DNA of 64,000 nt from Xestospongia muta (taxonomy: Eukaryota; Porifera; Demospongiae; Haplosclerida; Petrosiidae). Below are positions 46,441 through 59,900 of this stretch, piece after piece (the stretch's first letter is position 1; the number at the start of each line of letters is the position of its first letter). The translations under genes and the position numbers were made by a program. The stretch spans positions 4,991,609 to 5,055,608 of the forward strand of contig OY848923.1 of the NCBI GenBank assembly GCA_963693285.1, read 5' to 3'. Under the pieces are notes generated by a model, which did not search any database, was not told the origin of the DNA, and was given only the letters and a program-made list of their open reading frames with translations.

Positions 46441-47439
46441 TGTAATTTAAAATTATTTTTGCAAACAAATTGTATTAAAAACTCATTTTTAATATGCAAT
46501 TAAAAAATTGTTTTATGTCTGTTTATACAAGTAAATACTATTAATATATATTTGAAAATGCACTGTGATCCTTTAATTGAATTAATTTATAACATCATTA
46601 TTATTAATAATTATTATGCACTTAAGATTTTGATCTTGAATAAATTTAATAATCCATAAAAAACGTTTCATTGGACCTTCGTTAAGGATCAGCATAATCA
46701 TAAATTGATGAAAAATTGGAAATGAACAAGAAATTGACCATGGATACATCCAAAACTCCAAATTAAAAGGGCTGATAACAATCTAGGCTTATTGGTAATT
46801 GTATATTAAGACATTTTAATATAAATAGACACTAAATAATACACTAAAAACAAATGCTATTACTTTGAGAAAGCATTGTATATTATTGTGATTTCAAAGA
46901 TGGCATCTTCCTGCTGAGAGCTCTTATTGCTCAAAATATTATAGGTATTTCTGGTGCTTATAATCCCTTCATAGACCACGCCAGCTAGCTGAAAGTACAT
47001 GGTTATAGTCATGTATTATACTAGTCCATGCCCAGCATGATCAATATAAAACAAGCACATATATCATTACAACTGGTGACTTTCATATGTTTGGACTTTC
47101 AACTATACTAACTACCATAACTATGTGTACAGAGTAAAGTAATTAATGTTCTGCTACCATTATATATTATCAATGACATTCACATTAGTCTATTCACACT
47201 TACTTTGACCTTGTAAATCACTTTAATGATTTAGCTATTTTTAATACAGCAATTAATGTGTGGACTTACAACCATACTGTGTTGATGAGAATACAGTTAA
47301 AGTTTGGAACTGTTAAACGTATTTATTGTGGACTTGTACTGCATTAAAGGAAAATAATATTAAGTAATTTGGTATTTTATAATCTGAAACTCAACAAGTA
47401 AAGGCACTACATAAGCAGCTCAATTATCATTTGTAATTA
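46441..47439. other. Spacer between sacsin relics
   Basis: Second copy of the 2.1-kb unit's leading part; no gene recognised. Confidence 0.5.
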
Positions 47440-48000
47440 ATTAACAAGGTTGAATTATCTGAAGCAAAAAACAATCTTTTTTAGCTTTATTAGAAATTTT
47501 GTTCTATGCTTCATACTATGAAAAGATATGAACTCTTTTCTTATATTTCTCATTGATCTACATTAGCTATGTTCTATTAAAGAAGATTACAGTACTAGCC
47601 AATGACTTAAGTAACCAATCTGAGCAATATAAGCATGAGTATATCAAATTATTCAAGGCAGCTTATTTCAGTACCACATCTCAAGACAGGATCTTACCTA
47701 GTGAGGACAATCTGTTACAGTTAAAAAGATGTAACTGAATCTGTTGGTCAGTTTGGTATTGGTTTTAATGTGGTATATCACATGAAGTAACATCCTCTGT
47801 GTGTATGATCCTCATTGTTGTTATGTTTATAGAGCTGACTAGCTATGCCTGGAAATGATTTAAAGTTGATGACAAATTTTGGAGCAGTATGTCTGATCAT
47901 CAAACTGTGTACCAACAAGATCATCTTCCTAAGCATCCAGGATCTGAAATCATTGAATAGGAAGAACACTCCAAACAGAATCTAGTAATATAGAAAAGTG
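47440..48000 (+). pseudogene. Compressed sacsin relic 2
   Basis: An exon 3 module remnant (47450-47700) is followed directly by a repeat 3 ATPase piece (47725-47945, including CTGTTGGTCAGTTTGGTATT and the region aligned to DDNFWKNMSDLQSAY). The HEPN part is missing. Shares its internal join with relic 1, so both come from one deleted ancestor. The repeat 3 match is better preserved than in relic 1. Confidence 0.75.
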
Positions 48001-49136
48001 TTAAAGGACCTTGCTGGTCAATTTTCATAAGTTATGGTCAGCTAATGCTCCTTGTACTGGCATCTAGGAAACTTGAGCAGTTAAAGTTTTATATGCCATG
48101 GGCTTGGACTCAGAGTTACAATTAATTATAAATAATTCAATGTATTCTGTAAACTTGTGTCAAAAGGCAACATTCTGTAATTAGTACTAATACTATAGAA
48201 TATTAGATCTAAAATATTAATTGCGTTTGACACTAGAACTAGAATATGCTCTCCTGTGTGTACAGATTTCAACAATTACTTGTACAATCATGTAATGACT
48301 GATGTTATGAATCAACATTAGAAAAATCAATCAGAGCTATAATTTCTATAACTTGGGTAATCTCTAAAAGTAGTATTCACTAAATGCTCTCTGTCTCATG
48401 AAAATACATAAATAAATAACAAAGTCAAGTATGGTAAACTTGACCTTCAAATTTGATTGATACACGTGCAAAAAAATCTAATATATTTAATACCATGATT
48501 TTAAGACAATATCACTTCACCATGAGTAGATAAAACATGTCCATTTACTCATATTTAGTATGATCACATTCCTATTAGGTAAACCTCATCATAGTTTATA
48601 TCATGTGATAAAATCATTAGTTGTGTAAACATTGTGGTTGCTTTAGTTCTCTGTGAAATTGTACTTTGCTTCTATATTCACTCACTTTTGGGTTTAAACA
48701 AACTCCAGTTATTATCATTTTGCTGTATCGTAATACCACTGACTTGACTATGATTCATATATAGTAGTATGGAATATTCTAAAACAGCAGCAAAAAGAAT
48801 AGAAATGATCAAAAAACATTTAAATAGGAACCAGATGTAAGGATAGCAGTGCCAAAAAAATGGAGTTGTGATGAATGGCACAAATCCATCATAAGTAGCC
48901 AAATCTTTTTAGATAATACATACAAAACATAACATGTTATACATACTCATTATACTCATATAATATGTAACACTTCGTAGTAGTAGGTACACGTGTACTA
49001 CTCGTGATATGTATGTGTCATGTGCTATCTATGAATATTATTATGTGTTGTTATAAATACACTGTTCAGACAGGCCACTGGGAGTCTGTCCAGGCACTTG
49101 TAGTCAACTAACAGTGCCTACTATTACAACTTAAAA
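48001..49136. other. Intergenic, no gene recognised
   Basis: A+T-rich. 48790-48870 shows weak inverted similarity to the element at 49137-49375 (GCAGTGCCAAAAAAATGGA), suggesting a decayed relative of it. Confidence 0.4.
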
Positions 49137-49375
49137 AATGAAAATGTATGTAGGAATGACAATGCCAAAAAGCACAAAAACAAGGTATGTATAATACATT
49201 GTACACACAAATCCATACAACATCCCTACCTAAGTAACCTATTATATCCTTTAGTTACTAAGCTACTTATGTCAAGATTTTGTATAGATTTTTATGTACA
49301 ATGTATTATGCTTACTTTGTTTTTGTACTTTTTGGCGTTGTCTTCCCTACATCCATTGTCATTTTATAAATGTTA
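49137..49375. repeat. Imperfect inverted repeat, about 60-bp arms
   Basis: Left arm about 49147-49206 (ATGTATGTAGGAATGACAAT ... ATAATACATTGTA) pairs with right arm about 49297-49352 (TACAATGTATTATGCTTACT ... GTCTTCCCTACAT). The spacer is about 90 bp. Foldback or MITE-type element about 240 bp upstream of the gene 2 start. Confidence 0.6.
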
Positions 49376-49586
49376 TACATGTATATCACTGTCATTCCAA
49401 AAATGTTATTCTAGAATATATATGTGAGCTGTTAATAGCTAACCTCCGATATACTAGGGGATTTTGTAGCAGAGTGTGGGCTGCACACGGGGATTTTCAG
49501 GAACTCATGAATAAAATTACTGGTTTTGCGCGGACTGGACTAAAGCCATGATCAAATGATTCTATAATACATATTACCTGTCTACC

Positions 49587-52500
49587 ATGGCAAACATTTC
49601 ACTGAAAGGGCAAACGTTTGGGCAAAAGCTACCTCCGCTGTACAAGGTGATCGAGGATATACTAAAAGAGTACCCCAGTGGACAAATATTCAAAGTAACG
49701 TTATACTAAGCAATATTTTTAACTATAATATTCATCTACACCTAGTTCAAGACGCCAGTAGCATGTTCTATATTCTATAGTAACTTTACAGTTAATTAAA
49801 ATAACAAAGGTTATTTGTTAACTATGATTTGATTGATTAGTGGCTTAATTGTTAATAACTACCTATTATTAAATACATGCAATACAAAAGGTCATTCATT
49901 ACAGGAAGTCATTCAAAATGCTGATGATGCTAGAGCTACTGAGGTCAAATTCTTCCTGGACTGCCGTCAATTACAGACCCTCCCACCTGGACTAGTGACA
50001 GATACTGGGAAACATGTTGAACTATCTCGATTTTATGGTCCAGCCTTAATGTCTTATAATAATGCACCTTTTAAGAAAGAAGACTGGGATAGTATACAAA
50101 GTCTACATCAGAGTGGTAAAGCTAAGAATCCACACAAAGTAGGAAAATTTGGAATTGGATTCAACACTGTCTATCACATTACTGGTAAGTACAGTTGTTC
50201 ATGGAAATAATTATAATGAGATTCATAATATTAAATTCTAGTAAATTTATAGTTCATGAATATATTTAATTTGTATTCAGATCTTCCAGTAATTGTTAGT
50301 GAGGACTACTGTGGATTCCTAGAGCCACAAGAACATATATGGAAGGGTGAGTCTGGTAAAGGCTATTACTTAAAAAATCTAATAGTAAATTGTCCAGAAA
50401 CACTAGCTCCTTATAAAGACATCTGCGGTTTTTCTGAATCCTTTCATGAGCAAACACTTTTAAGATTTCCACTTCGTAACAAACCATCAAAGCTTTCCAA
50501 AGAACTCTATACTATATCAAAGCTTCTAGTGTTACTGGAATCCCTTAAAGCTGAAGCAAAATACATTTTACTTTTTCTTAGATCAGTTTGTTCCATTGAA
50601 GTGATAGAGATTTCTATCCATAACACTCTTAAGTCAGTGTTTAAAGTAAATGTTGATACAGATACCTACATTCAACACATAACTCAACAACAAAAATTAC
50701 TCGGTGATGTACAATCCACTTTTACAATTGATTCACTGAGTAGTGTGCGCAAAGTCATTAAAAGTAGTGATCACTTCAATATTGAAGTACATGATGATAG
50801 TAGCCACAGTAAACATGAATGGATAGTAGTTAATCAGGTTGGTAGTGAGGACACAGAGGTAATGCAATTAGCAGAGAAGCAGCATGTTTTGCCCTGGGTG
50901 GGAACAGCTTTTGAAATCAGTATTACACCATGTTATAGCGGTCGTATATTTTGTGTCCTTCCTTTACCCATTGAAGACAGAGCTCCATTTAATGTTCATA
51001 TTAATGGAACTTTTGCTGTAAGTAGTAATCGTCGATCTCTCAAATGGGAAGCACAAGAAAGGAAAGACGATGAAGAAAGTACTTGGAACAAACTGTTAGT
51101 AAAAAAATGTCTGCCTTCTTGTTATGCACGTTTAGTTTCAGAGCTAATACAACTGTGTCCTAGTAACTATATTGCTATCTACAGTTGTTGGCCAAATATA
51201 GATCATGTTAAAGGCACACCTTGGAAAGATATTTTAAAGCTTTTATACAAATGCCTTCTATATGGCAGTCAAGTAGTCTATACTCCAATTTCTGGAGGAC
51301 AATGGATTAGTATTAATGAATCAATATTTGTAGGTGAGAATGAAATAGTTCCCCAACCTGTCAAGGAGTGTGTTTTAAATTGTCAAGTAAAACTAGTTGA
51401 ACTAGACCATAGCCAGTGGATGGCTTTACAACAATATTGTACTTTAAATAAAAAAATTCTAAATCCTTTGATGGTAAGAGTTGAGCTTAAAAAGAACTTG
51501 CGTGCCTATGAATTTATGTTAAGACAAGCTAAACTAGCTGTTCTTGACTACTGCCTCAGTGACCACAAGTATAACGATCTCTCTGGTCTTAAACTACTTC
51601 CATTGTTCAATGGGGACTTTGTACAGTTTACACAAACCAGTCATTCCCTATATGATGGTACTACATCATATATTTGTAGTAGTAGTGTTCCACATACTCT
51701 TCTACCTGGTTTAGAACATATATTAGTCAGTGTTTACTCTGATAACCCAACTACTCATTCAAATTTAAATGAGCTTGCCAAAAGTGGTCAAACACAACTT
51801 AAAGTATTGGGTGTTCCTGAAGTAGCTGTCTTATTATCACAGTCTAATCCTGAGTCTTGGTCTGATGAACAACTTGCTTCTTTTTGGCAATGGCTACATG
51901 ATAAAGAATTGCACTTATTCCATCGAAAGCAGATTGTACCAATAAAGTACTTAACAGGCCTCACTACAATAATGCCTTTAGATAAACAAGACGGTGTAGT
52001 ATATGTTCCTCTTTATTTCCCTGTATCTTCAACATTAGTAGCAGCTCTGGAGAAGTGCAGTATTAAACTAGCTAATGCTCAAGACTTTCCTTATTTAGTT
52101 CATAATCATCTGACTCAATATTTATACCAGTTTAATCCAGATGATATACTAGATGCAATGCAAGGCTTTAGTTTGGGAAATATAAAGTTGTCTAATAAAG
52201 AAGCAGAAACTATACAAACATTTCTATCATCTAGTACATTGTCCACAGTAGCTAGAGTCAATACAGTCTGTACATTACCTATATTTAGTGTGATTCAAGA
52301 CACAGGAAGTTGTCACTCTATCAACTCTATTAAGACACTATATTATGGAAATACAGCTTTTGCAGAGAGTGGGTCATTTGATTTGAGAATAGACCTACTT
52401 TCCACTACTCCTTTAGTTATTAGCAGATATAGCAATGACACAAATGTGTTATTAAAGCTTTCTAAGCATATTAAGTTTATAAATGAAGTAGAGTATCTTC

Positions 52501-53925
52501 TAGAGATTTCCTTTAATCAGATTAGAAACAGCCAGTTCAATAATAGTAATGTGATACCTTTTATGACAAGCATGCTTGATAGCTTTGATAGCATGAGAAG
52601 GAAATATCCCAGCTTATTTGAGCAATTCAAAAAAGCTATATCAACTTTGCCATTTATACCAGTCTCTTCATCAACAGTATTACAAGCTCCATGTAACCTT
52701 TTTGATCCTAAAGATGCTATGTTGAAAGAGTTATTTAGAGACCAATCAGTATTTCCTGGACCTGAGTTTTCTTCTTATCTCTATGTTTTACGACAGTGTG
52801 GTTTAAAGTCTATTACCTCTATCACAGGGACAGATATACTACAGATTATAACAAGTGTTCAGGTGTATTCAGAAACAGGTTTAGCTACATCTAATGATGT
52901 AAACATTTCTAGAATAGTAGCAGTTTTTCACTATCTCAACAAGTACCCACCAACCCTTGATCAAACATTACCAAAAACTAATGAAAATCTACAAAATGCT
53001 TTAGTGCGTCAAGCCCAAAATTATTGTTGGTTACCAATAGTTAGTGATCCTCCTGAAAACTATCCTACTTGTTTAAAGTGGAAGGGCTCTTTGTGTCATC
53101 AGAATTTAGCATCAGCTAGATATAGTCCATTAGTAGTCCTTTCACAAAAAATTAGCTCATCACAATTACCAATGATAGCAGGCTCACGAACTATTTTTGT
53201 AGAAAACTTGCCATCACAAATTGCCCAAACTCTTTGTAATTCTCCTCAAATTATAGTAGGTGCAGTTATATCTCATTTTAAAAAGATAATTAAAAATGAG
53301 GATGAAATAGAGTCTGATGTATTAGATCAGTTATCATGTCAGACCTACAGTTACCTTCAAAATAATATAGCACATTGTGACAAAGAGACCTTTGATGATA
53401 TAGAGAATTGGGTATGGATGGAGAGTGAATCCACATTCATCAGCTCTAGTATGGTAGCTATTAGAAGTAATCCTACCTTCAGACAAAGTCTAGAGCCTTT
53501 TGTATTCACTTTACCAAACAGATTCCAAAAATTTAAGAAAATCTTTTCTAAATGTGGAATTCAACCACAAATTACTACAAATCATATTCTTACTGTACTT
53601 CAATCTATTAAAGATAGACCAGGTCATATTAATACAGAAGAAGCATGGTCATTAGTAAAGGCAATATTAGACTGGGTAGTAGTAGATCCATCAAGAATGA
53701 ACGATGGAGAATTGTTAGTACCAGTACAGAGTGACTCACTATACCCACAGCTTCAACCTATTGAGAAAGTGACCTACACAGATAACAAAATGCTTCTTAA
53801 CATTGCTAAGACTTCAGATGAAGAGTATATGTTAGTTCATGATAGAGTAGCTCGTCTTGCTCAACAACTTGGTCTAAGTCCTCTCAGTGATCATCTTGAT
53901 ATCACAGAGGATGCATTTGAAGATG
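49587..53925 (+). CDS. Gene 2 sacsin repeat 1
   Basis: Two small exons plus the start of the large exon. GHKL elements: PPLYKVIEDILKEYPSGQ, EVIQNADDARATEVKFFLD, VGKFGIGFNTVYHIT, LLRFPLRNK, VHINGTFAVSSNRRSLKW. The 96-bp second intron is clearly alignable with the 91-bp intron of gene 1. Confidence 0.9.
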
Positions 53926-56900
53926 CTGGTCAACATGAACCTCTTATCACTCGTCTTAGTAATATCTTGAAGGAATACAAAGATGGTCTGACCATTATTA
54001 AAGAAATGATCCAAAATGCTGATGATGCTGAAGCCACAGAAGTCAATATTCTCTATGATGCTCGTCAACATACAACAGAGAAACTCTTGTTTGATGGAAT
54101 GGCTGATAGCCATGGTCCAGCTTTAGTTGTTCATAATAATAGCACTTTCAGTGATGAAGATTTTGAAAACATCACCAAATTAGCTGGTGCTACAAAAGCT
54201 AACAAAGCATTAAAGATTGGTAAATTTGGTGTTGGTTTTTGTTCAGTATATCACATCACTGATGTACCTTCATTTGTTAGTGGAGAGTGGCTTTATATAT
54301 TTGACCCTACTCTCCAGTATCTTAAAGGCATAGTTCGTAATGAGAACAGACCAGGTAAGAAAGTGAAGTACCTATCTAAGTTTGTATCTCAGTCTCAACA
54401 ACTAGTACCATATGAAAGGTTGTTTGGTTTTAAAGGTTCTACTGTATACAATGGTACTATGTTTCGATTTCCTTTTAGAAGATGTCCCAGTCAAATTAGT
54501 TCTACACTTTACGATGAGGACACAATATCACAACTCAAAAAAGACTTAACTGACAATAGCTCCAAGTTACTACTGTTTTTACAACATGTAAAAAGAATTA
54601 CATTTAGTTCAATTGACAGTTATAGTAGTGAGCCAAAACTTGTAGTGTCAATTGAAATGAGCTCATTAAGTAATTTAAAAGAAATTAAACGTGTCACGAC
54701 TAAGAAATCCAAGCAAAAAGATCTGGTCGAATATTGGTTAGTTTCAAACCACAAAGAAGAGCTTCAGGCACAAAATTATCAGTTGAATTTAAGTACAGCA
54801 TCTGTAGCCTGTCAACTTATTAAAGCTGATGAATCTTATACCTTTAGCTGTAAACAGATAGAAGGGTCTGTATTTTGTTTTCTTCCATTAGCAGTACCTA
54901 GTACAGGACTACCTGTACATGTAAGTGCTAACTTTGCTGTTATGAGTAACAGACGTGGTATCTGGACTGAATCATCTGAAACCACTGGTGATTCAAAAGA
55001 ATGGTGGAACCAAAAGTTAATAGAAATTACTATACCAAAGGCTTATTGTAGTTTATTGAATACTCTACAAGTTATGTGTACATCAGGTCAACTTTTGAAG
55101 TATGAGTTTTATTCTCTTTGGCCTTTGAACACTAGCTTACAATCAAAACATCCATGGGAGAGTATGAACTCAGCCTTGTATAATATGATATCAGGGAACA
55201 CACTTTTTTATTCTGCTTCTACAAACAAATGGTTAACACTCGCTGAATCTAAGTTCATTTCTCCAGATATATTCAATGTACCAGGTGTTGATATACTTAG
55301 TTCTATTATTAAAGCTGTATGTATATTAGAACTACCTGTAGTTTCTCTACCATGTTCTTATTTAGATCAGCTTATAACTGGAGGCTTTGTTTCTCAACAA
55401 ATTATAAAGCAAAATGAATTTATAGACACTTTTTTCACAAAACTTCACTATTTTAAAAGCAATGTAAGTGTTCGCAATGAAATTCTATCCTTTATTCTAA
55501 CAACATTAGCAATTACTATGAAAACTGACTCAGCGCTAACAAAATACCTCAAAGAGCATCCATGTATTCCATGTTCTCCAAATGGTGTTCAAGTAAAGTT
55601 AGCTAGTGAGCTTGTTGACCCACATGTTTTTGAAAATTTATTTAATTCTGATGATGAAATGTTTCCATTGTCAGACTTTTATGAAAACAGCTTAATTTGT
55701 GAAGCTATGAAATTACTTGGACTATTATCTTCAAAGTCAAACTTACCTTGGAATATTATTGTTTATTGTGCCAGAACAGTTGATAATCTATTTATTCAAG
55801 ACAAGACTAAAGCTCTTAAAAGAATTAAACTTATTATATCAAGTATAAAAAACAAAGCCACACAATTGAAAACAAATCATTTGCCTGCTAAAGAACTTGA
55901 TGAACTCAAGAATATATCATTTCTTCCAATTCTCTCAAAACCTAAAGCATACATCTTACCATGGAAAGGAGAAGGACATCACTTATTAAGTCCATCTCAA
56001 GTAATATCAATGAATATGTCAAAGGCTAGTCTTATTGTAGGTTCACAGAAAGCTATTGTTAATACCAATTATGTTCACCATGGAGGATGTGGTAACATAT
56101 CAACTAATGTTCTTACATTATTGGGTATTCAAACTAGACCATCAGTAAATGATGTACTGCTACATTTTCAGTGTCTCATTGATGATTTTAAGTCTGAAGC
56201 GAGCGCAAAGACTGACAAGCCCAAAGCAAGCATAAAATGTGACAAGCATGAAATAAGCACAAAACTTGATATGATATCTCAAATATGTCGTCATGTGTAT
56301 GAGTTTCTGGATAATGAAATCTATTGTCAACATCAACCCATTGATACTACACATCAGACAACACCCACTTGTAAACATGTTGAAGAAACAGTGCAAATAT
56401 TTCAAAACAAACCTTTCGCATGGACTGGCAACTGTTTTGCTGTTCCTACTGATGTAGCTAGAAATTGGAAAATGAAAGATGGACCTTACCTTTATAAGCT
56501 TCCTGATATGCTATCAGATCGTAAACATTTAACAAAAGCATTAAAAATAAATAATGACTTTAGTGTTCTGAAACTATTACAAACATTTCGATGTATGTAC
56601 CATACATACAAAGCAGAACAACTTCCTTCTGAGTATCATGAACTTGTGGATTGCATGATTTCTGAACTAAATTCATCTGACTTAGATGAGTTAGATATGG
56701 GAACAGAACCTATAATTCTTGTTGATGATACTTTTGTCCTTAGGCCTGCCAAACAACTGTCTTTTAATGATGCACCATGGCTTCCAGCTTTTGGAGATTG
56801 TAATTATGTCAATTCTAAGCTTTCAAACAGACAAACAGCTCTTGCTTTCGGTGTAATGCCTACAAGTAACAAATTTTTGGAAAACTTCACTATCAATGCA

Positions 56901-59900
56901 GTACAGCATTTTGCAGGAACACAATTTGGTCAAAGAGAAGAGTTAACTCAAAGAATCAAGAATATTTTACAAGATTATCCACTAGATGTCACTTTTCTTA
57001 AAGAGCTCTTACAAAATGCTGATGATGCTAAGGCTACAAAAATCTGTGTCATACTTGACAAGAGAACACATGGAAAAGATCAAATACTTTCTCCAGAATG
57101 GGCAGAGCTCCAAGGTCCTGCACTATTAGTCTGGAATAACAAAGACTTCACTGATGAGGATCTAGAGGGTATACAAAAACTAGGTCTTGGGTCAAAACAA
57201 GTTAACACTGAATCCATTGGTCAGTTTGGTATTGGTTTTAATGTGGTATATCATGTAACAGATTGTCCTAGTTTTATCACACGAGGTAACATCCTCTGTG
57301 TGTTTGATCCTCATTGTCGCTATGTTCCTGGAGCTAATATAGACTGTCCTGGAAGACAATACAATGTTGATGATAACTTTTGGAAGAATATGTCTGATCT
57401 TCAAAGTGCATACATGCTTCCTGAACAAATATCATGTTTTAAGAAAGGCTCTTTATTTCGGTTTCCATTGAGGTCTACAATTGAACAGATTGAGGCCTCT
57501 GAAATTGTGGATATGAAGAATTTAACTGAACCACTCACTGCTGAAGTCATGGAGAGAAAAGTTGTGAATTGGATGTGTCAAGTAAAAGATGCCCTACTCT
57601 TTTTGAATCATTTAACTCAGTTTGAGTTCTACATAATTGATGGTGAATCATGTGAATGTAAGGCTAGCTTCAAAGTACATCTAGATAACTCAGCTATGCA
57701 AACCCGTAGCAATCTTCATAACATCTTTGGTAACTTTAAGGACTTAAAACAACCTAAAGTTGTTACATATCCTTTGACTATCAAAACTGAAACCAGTGAA
57801 GAAAAATGGTTAATACAGCAAGGAGTTGGAGACCTCCAAAATCATTCTCAAAATTGGTCACATATTGATCAAACTCTTCCCAAACATGGCATAGCAGCAC
57901 CAATGCAGCGTTATGAACATTTTAATGGTAAATTGTTTTGCTTTCTTCCTCTTTCAGTCCAAACTGGTCTTCCTGTCCACATTAATGGTCAGTTTGCTCT
58001 TAGTAGCAATCGTCGCTCTCTCTGGAATAGTGACAGTGATGATACTCGAAAAAACTGGAATTCTTTTCTAATTCAGGCTATTGCTTCTTCTTATGTCCAT
58101 TTTTTGACACAAGCTAAAGACTATTACGTTTGTCCAGAAGGTTATCAATCACTTGATGATCTATATACTGCAGTTATTTGTTACTACAATCTATATCCAT
58201 TTTATCTTGGAAGGGGAAAAGCTGCAGAGAAAGGAGACCCAACAATGACATCTAGGTCTCAAAGCCTAAAATGGGACCAAACAGCCTTCTCACAAAGACT
58301 AGCCATGGACAAACCTATCCAAGAAAAATCCACCAAAGAAGATTGGAATGGATTGGGTTGTTCAGTTTTCAAAAAATTATGGTCTGCCAATGTTCCTGTA
58401 TTAGCATCTGAAGTTTTTCCCAGCTCACCAGAAACTTTTTACTTTGTTAAATGGCATTTACTTCACAATGATGATAATCCTATTGAACAAGCATATTTCA
58501 AAACTAAGATGGACAAAGAATTAGAGAAAATCCTAAGAAATATCGGTATGATACTGGCTTGTGCTCCACATGACCTCTATAACAATCTGGAAAAATTCAA
58601 TCCAGCCATAACAAGTACTGAGTCTGTTTATAATTACTACACTACATTTTATGCTGATATCGTTGATAGTTATCCCTGTCCAATAGAACAAACTCCATTT
58701 AACTCAATAGCAAGTTTTTGCTATTTTGTAGAACATCTTTTGGAGGTTTATGTTGAGGGCTCAGTAGCACAGAAATTATTTCCACATTGTCCGTTTGGCT
58801 ATCCACTATTGCTAACAGCTGATGGTAATTTGAGATTGTTCAAAGAACATGAAAAGGTTATTTGCAGCAAATTCTCCTATCTATTTACTAATTCAGCTTC
58901 ATTGTTTCTACATCCAAAGGTTTTGGAAAATTTTCCCAACCTATGTTGTTCTTACTTTCTTTCTTCAGAAGAGGTAGATTTAAATCTCATTAATGAAATA
59001 ATGAAAATGAATTATGGTTCCCTTCATAATTCTATAGTAGTCAATTACAAATCTGATCTCAATGATGATACATTAAAGGAACTTTGGGTATGTTTAACAG
59101 AAGACAAAATATTTCAACACCATCAAGCTGAGCTTCTTAAGTCATGGGCATTAATACCAAGTACAAGTGAAACTCTTTACAGTACATGTTCTCCAATTCT
59201 TCCTCTTGTGATACCATCAAATGTCACTGAGTTTCACTTTGAAAATGCTTTCAAAATGCTTCTTTCTCTTGGGATTCCAGTTTTAAATCCAGAAATAAGC
59301 AAAGAACCTGAGAAATACTGTCTTCATATGACCAGTTATAATCAAGTTCTTGTTGTGTTATTTAATATGCATATAAGAAAGCATATCCTGAATAATTTAA
59401 ATGATCCAAAAACAACAATTCAAGTTTTATTTCAATACTTCAGTATGATTGACTTCAGACATGATAAAGACAGTGTTACTCACATTACATCAATGCCATT
59501 GTTTGAGACCATTAATGGACATTTAACTAGTATCTATGGAAAGGAAGTCTTTCTTTTTCCAAATGGATTTTGTAAAGCTGGTTATGAAACGTGGTCACCG
59601 ATGGATAGAATAATCTTTCTTGATCCTAGAGGTCCATGGAAAACTCTTTGCAGTGATATCTCAAGTCTTGGAGGTCAGGAACTAGACAGAAAAGATATTT
59701 ATGCTAACATTATCTTTCCAATATTTTCTCAATTGTTGTCAAAGGAAAGGGAGGAGCACTTGAGTTACATCAAAAATAAAATGCATCAAGATGTTATATA
59801 TGAAAGTGAGAAAAAAAGATCAAATACAGCAATCAGATTTTTAAATGAATTAAAAGAATTGAATTGCTTGGAATTGAAAAATGGAGGAGCCCTCTGTCCT

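Larger units (their letters stand above)
44756..48000. repeat. Tandem duplication of about 2.1 kb carrying sacsin relics
   Basis: 44756-45360 matches 46844-47440 (for example GCTATTACTTTGA..AAGCAT and TAAAGTAATTAATGTTCTGC in both). Each copy is followed by one compressed sacsin relic. The second copy is shorter. Confidence 0.75.

Noticed and set aside
49294..49551. Plus-strand 85-codon frame upstream of gene 2
   Set aside because: It overlaps an arm of the inverted-repeat element, has no family motif and does not splice in phase to exon 1 of gene 2.
33628..57428. Minus-strand open stretches of 60-85 codons inside the large sacsin exons
   Set aside because: They lie opposite strongly supported coding sequence and have no recognisable motif.
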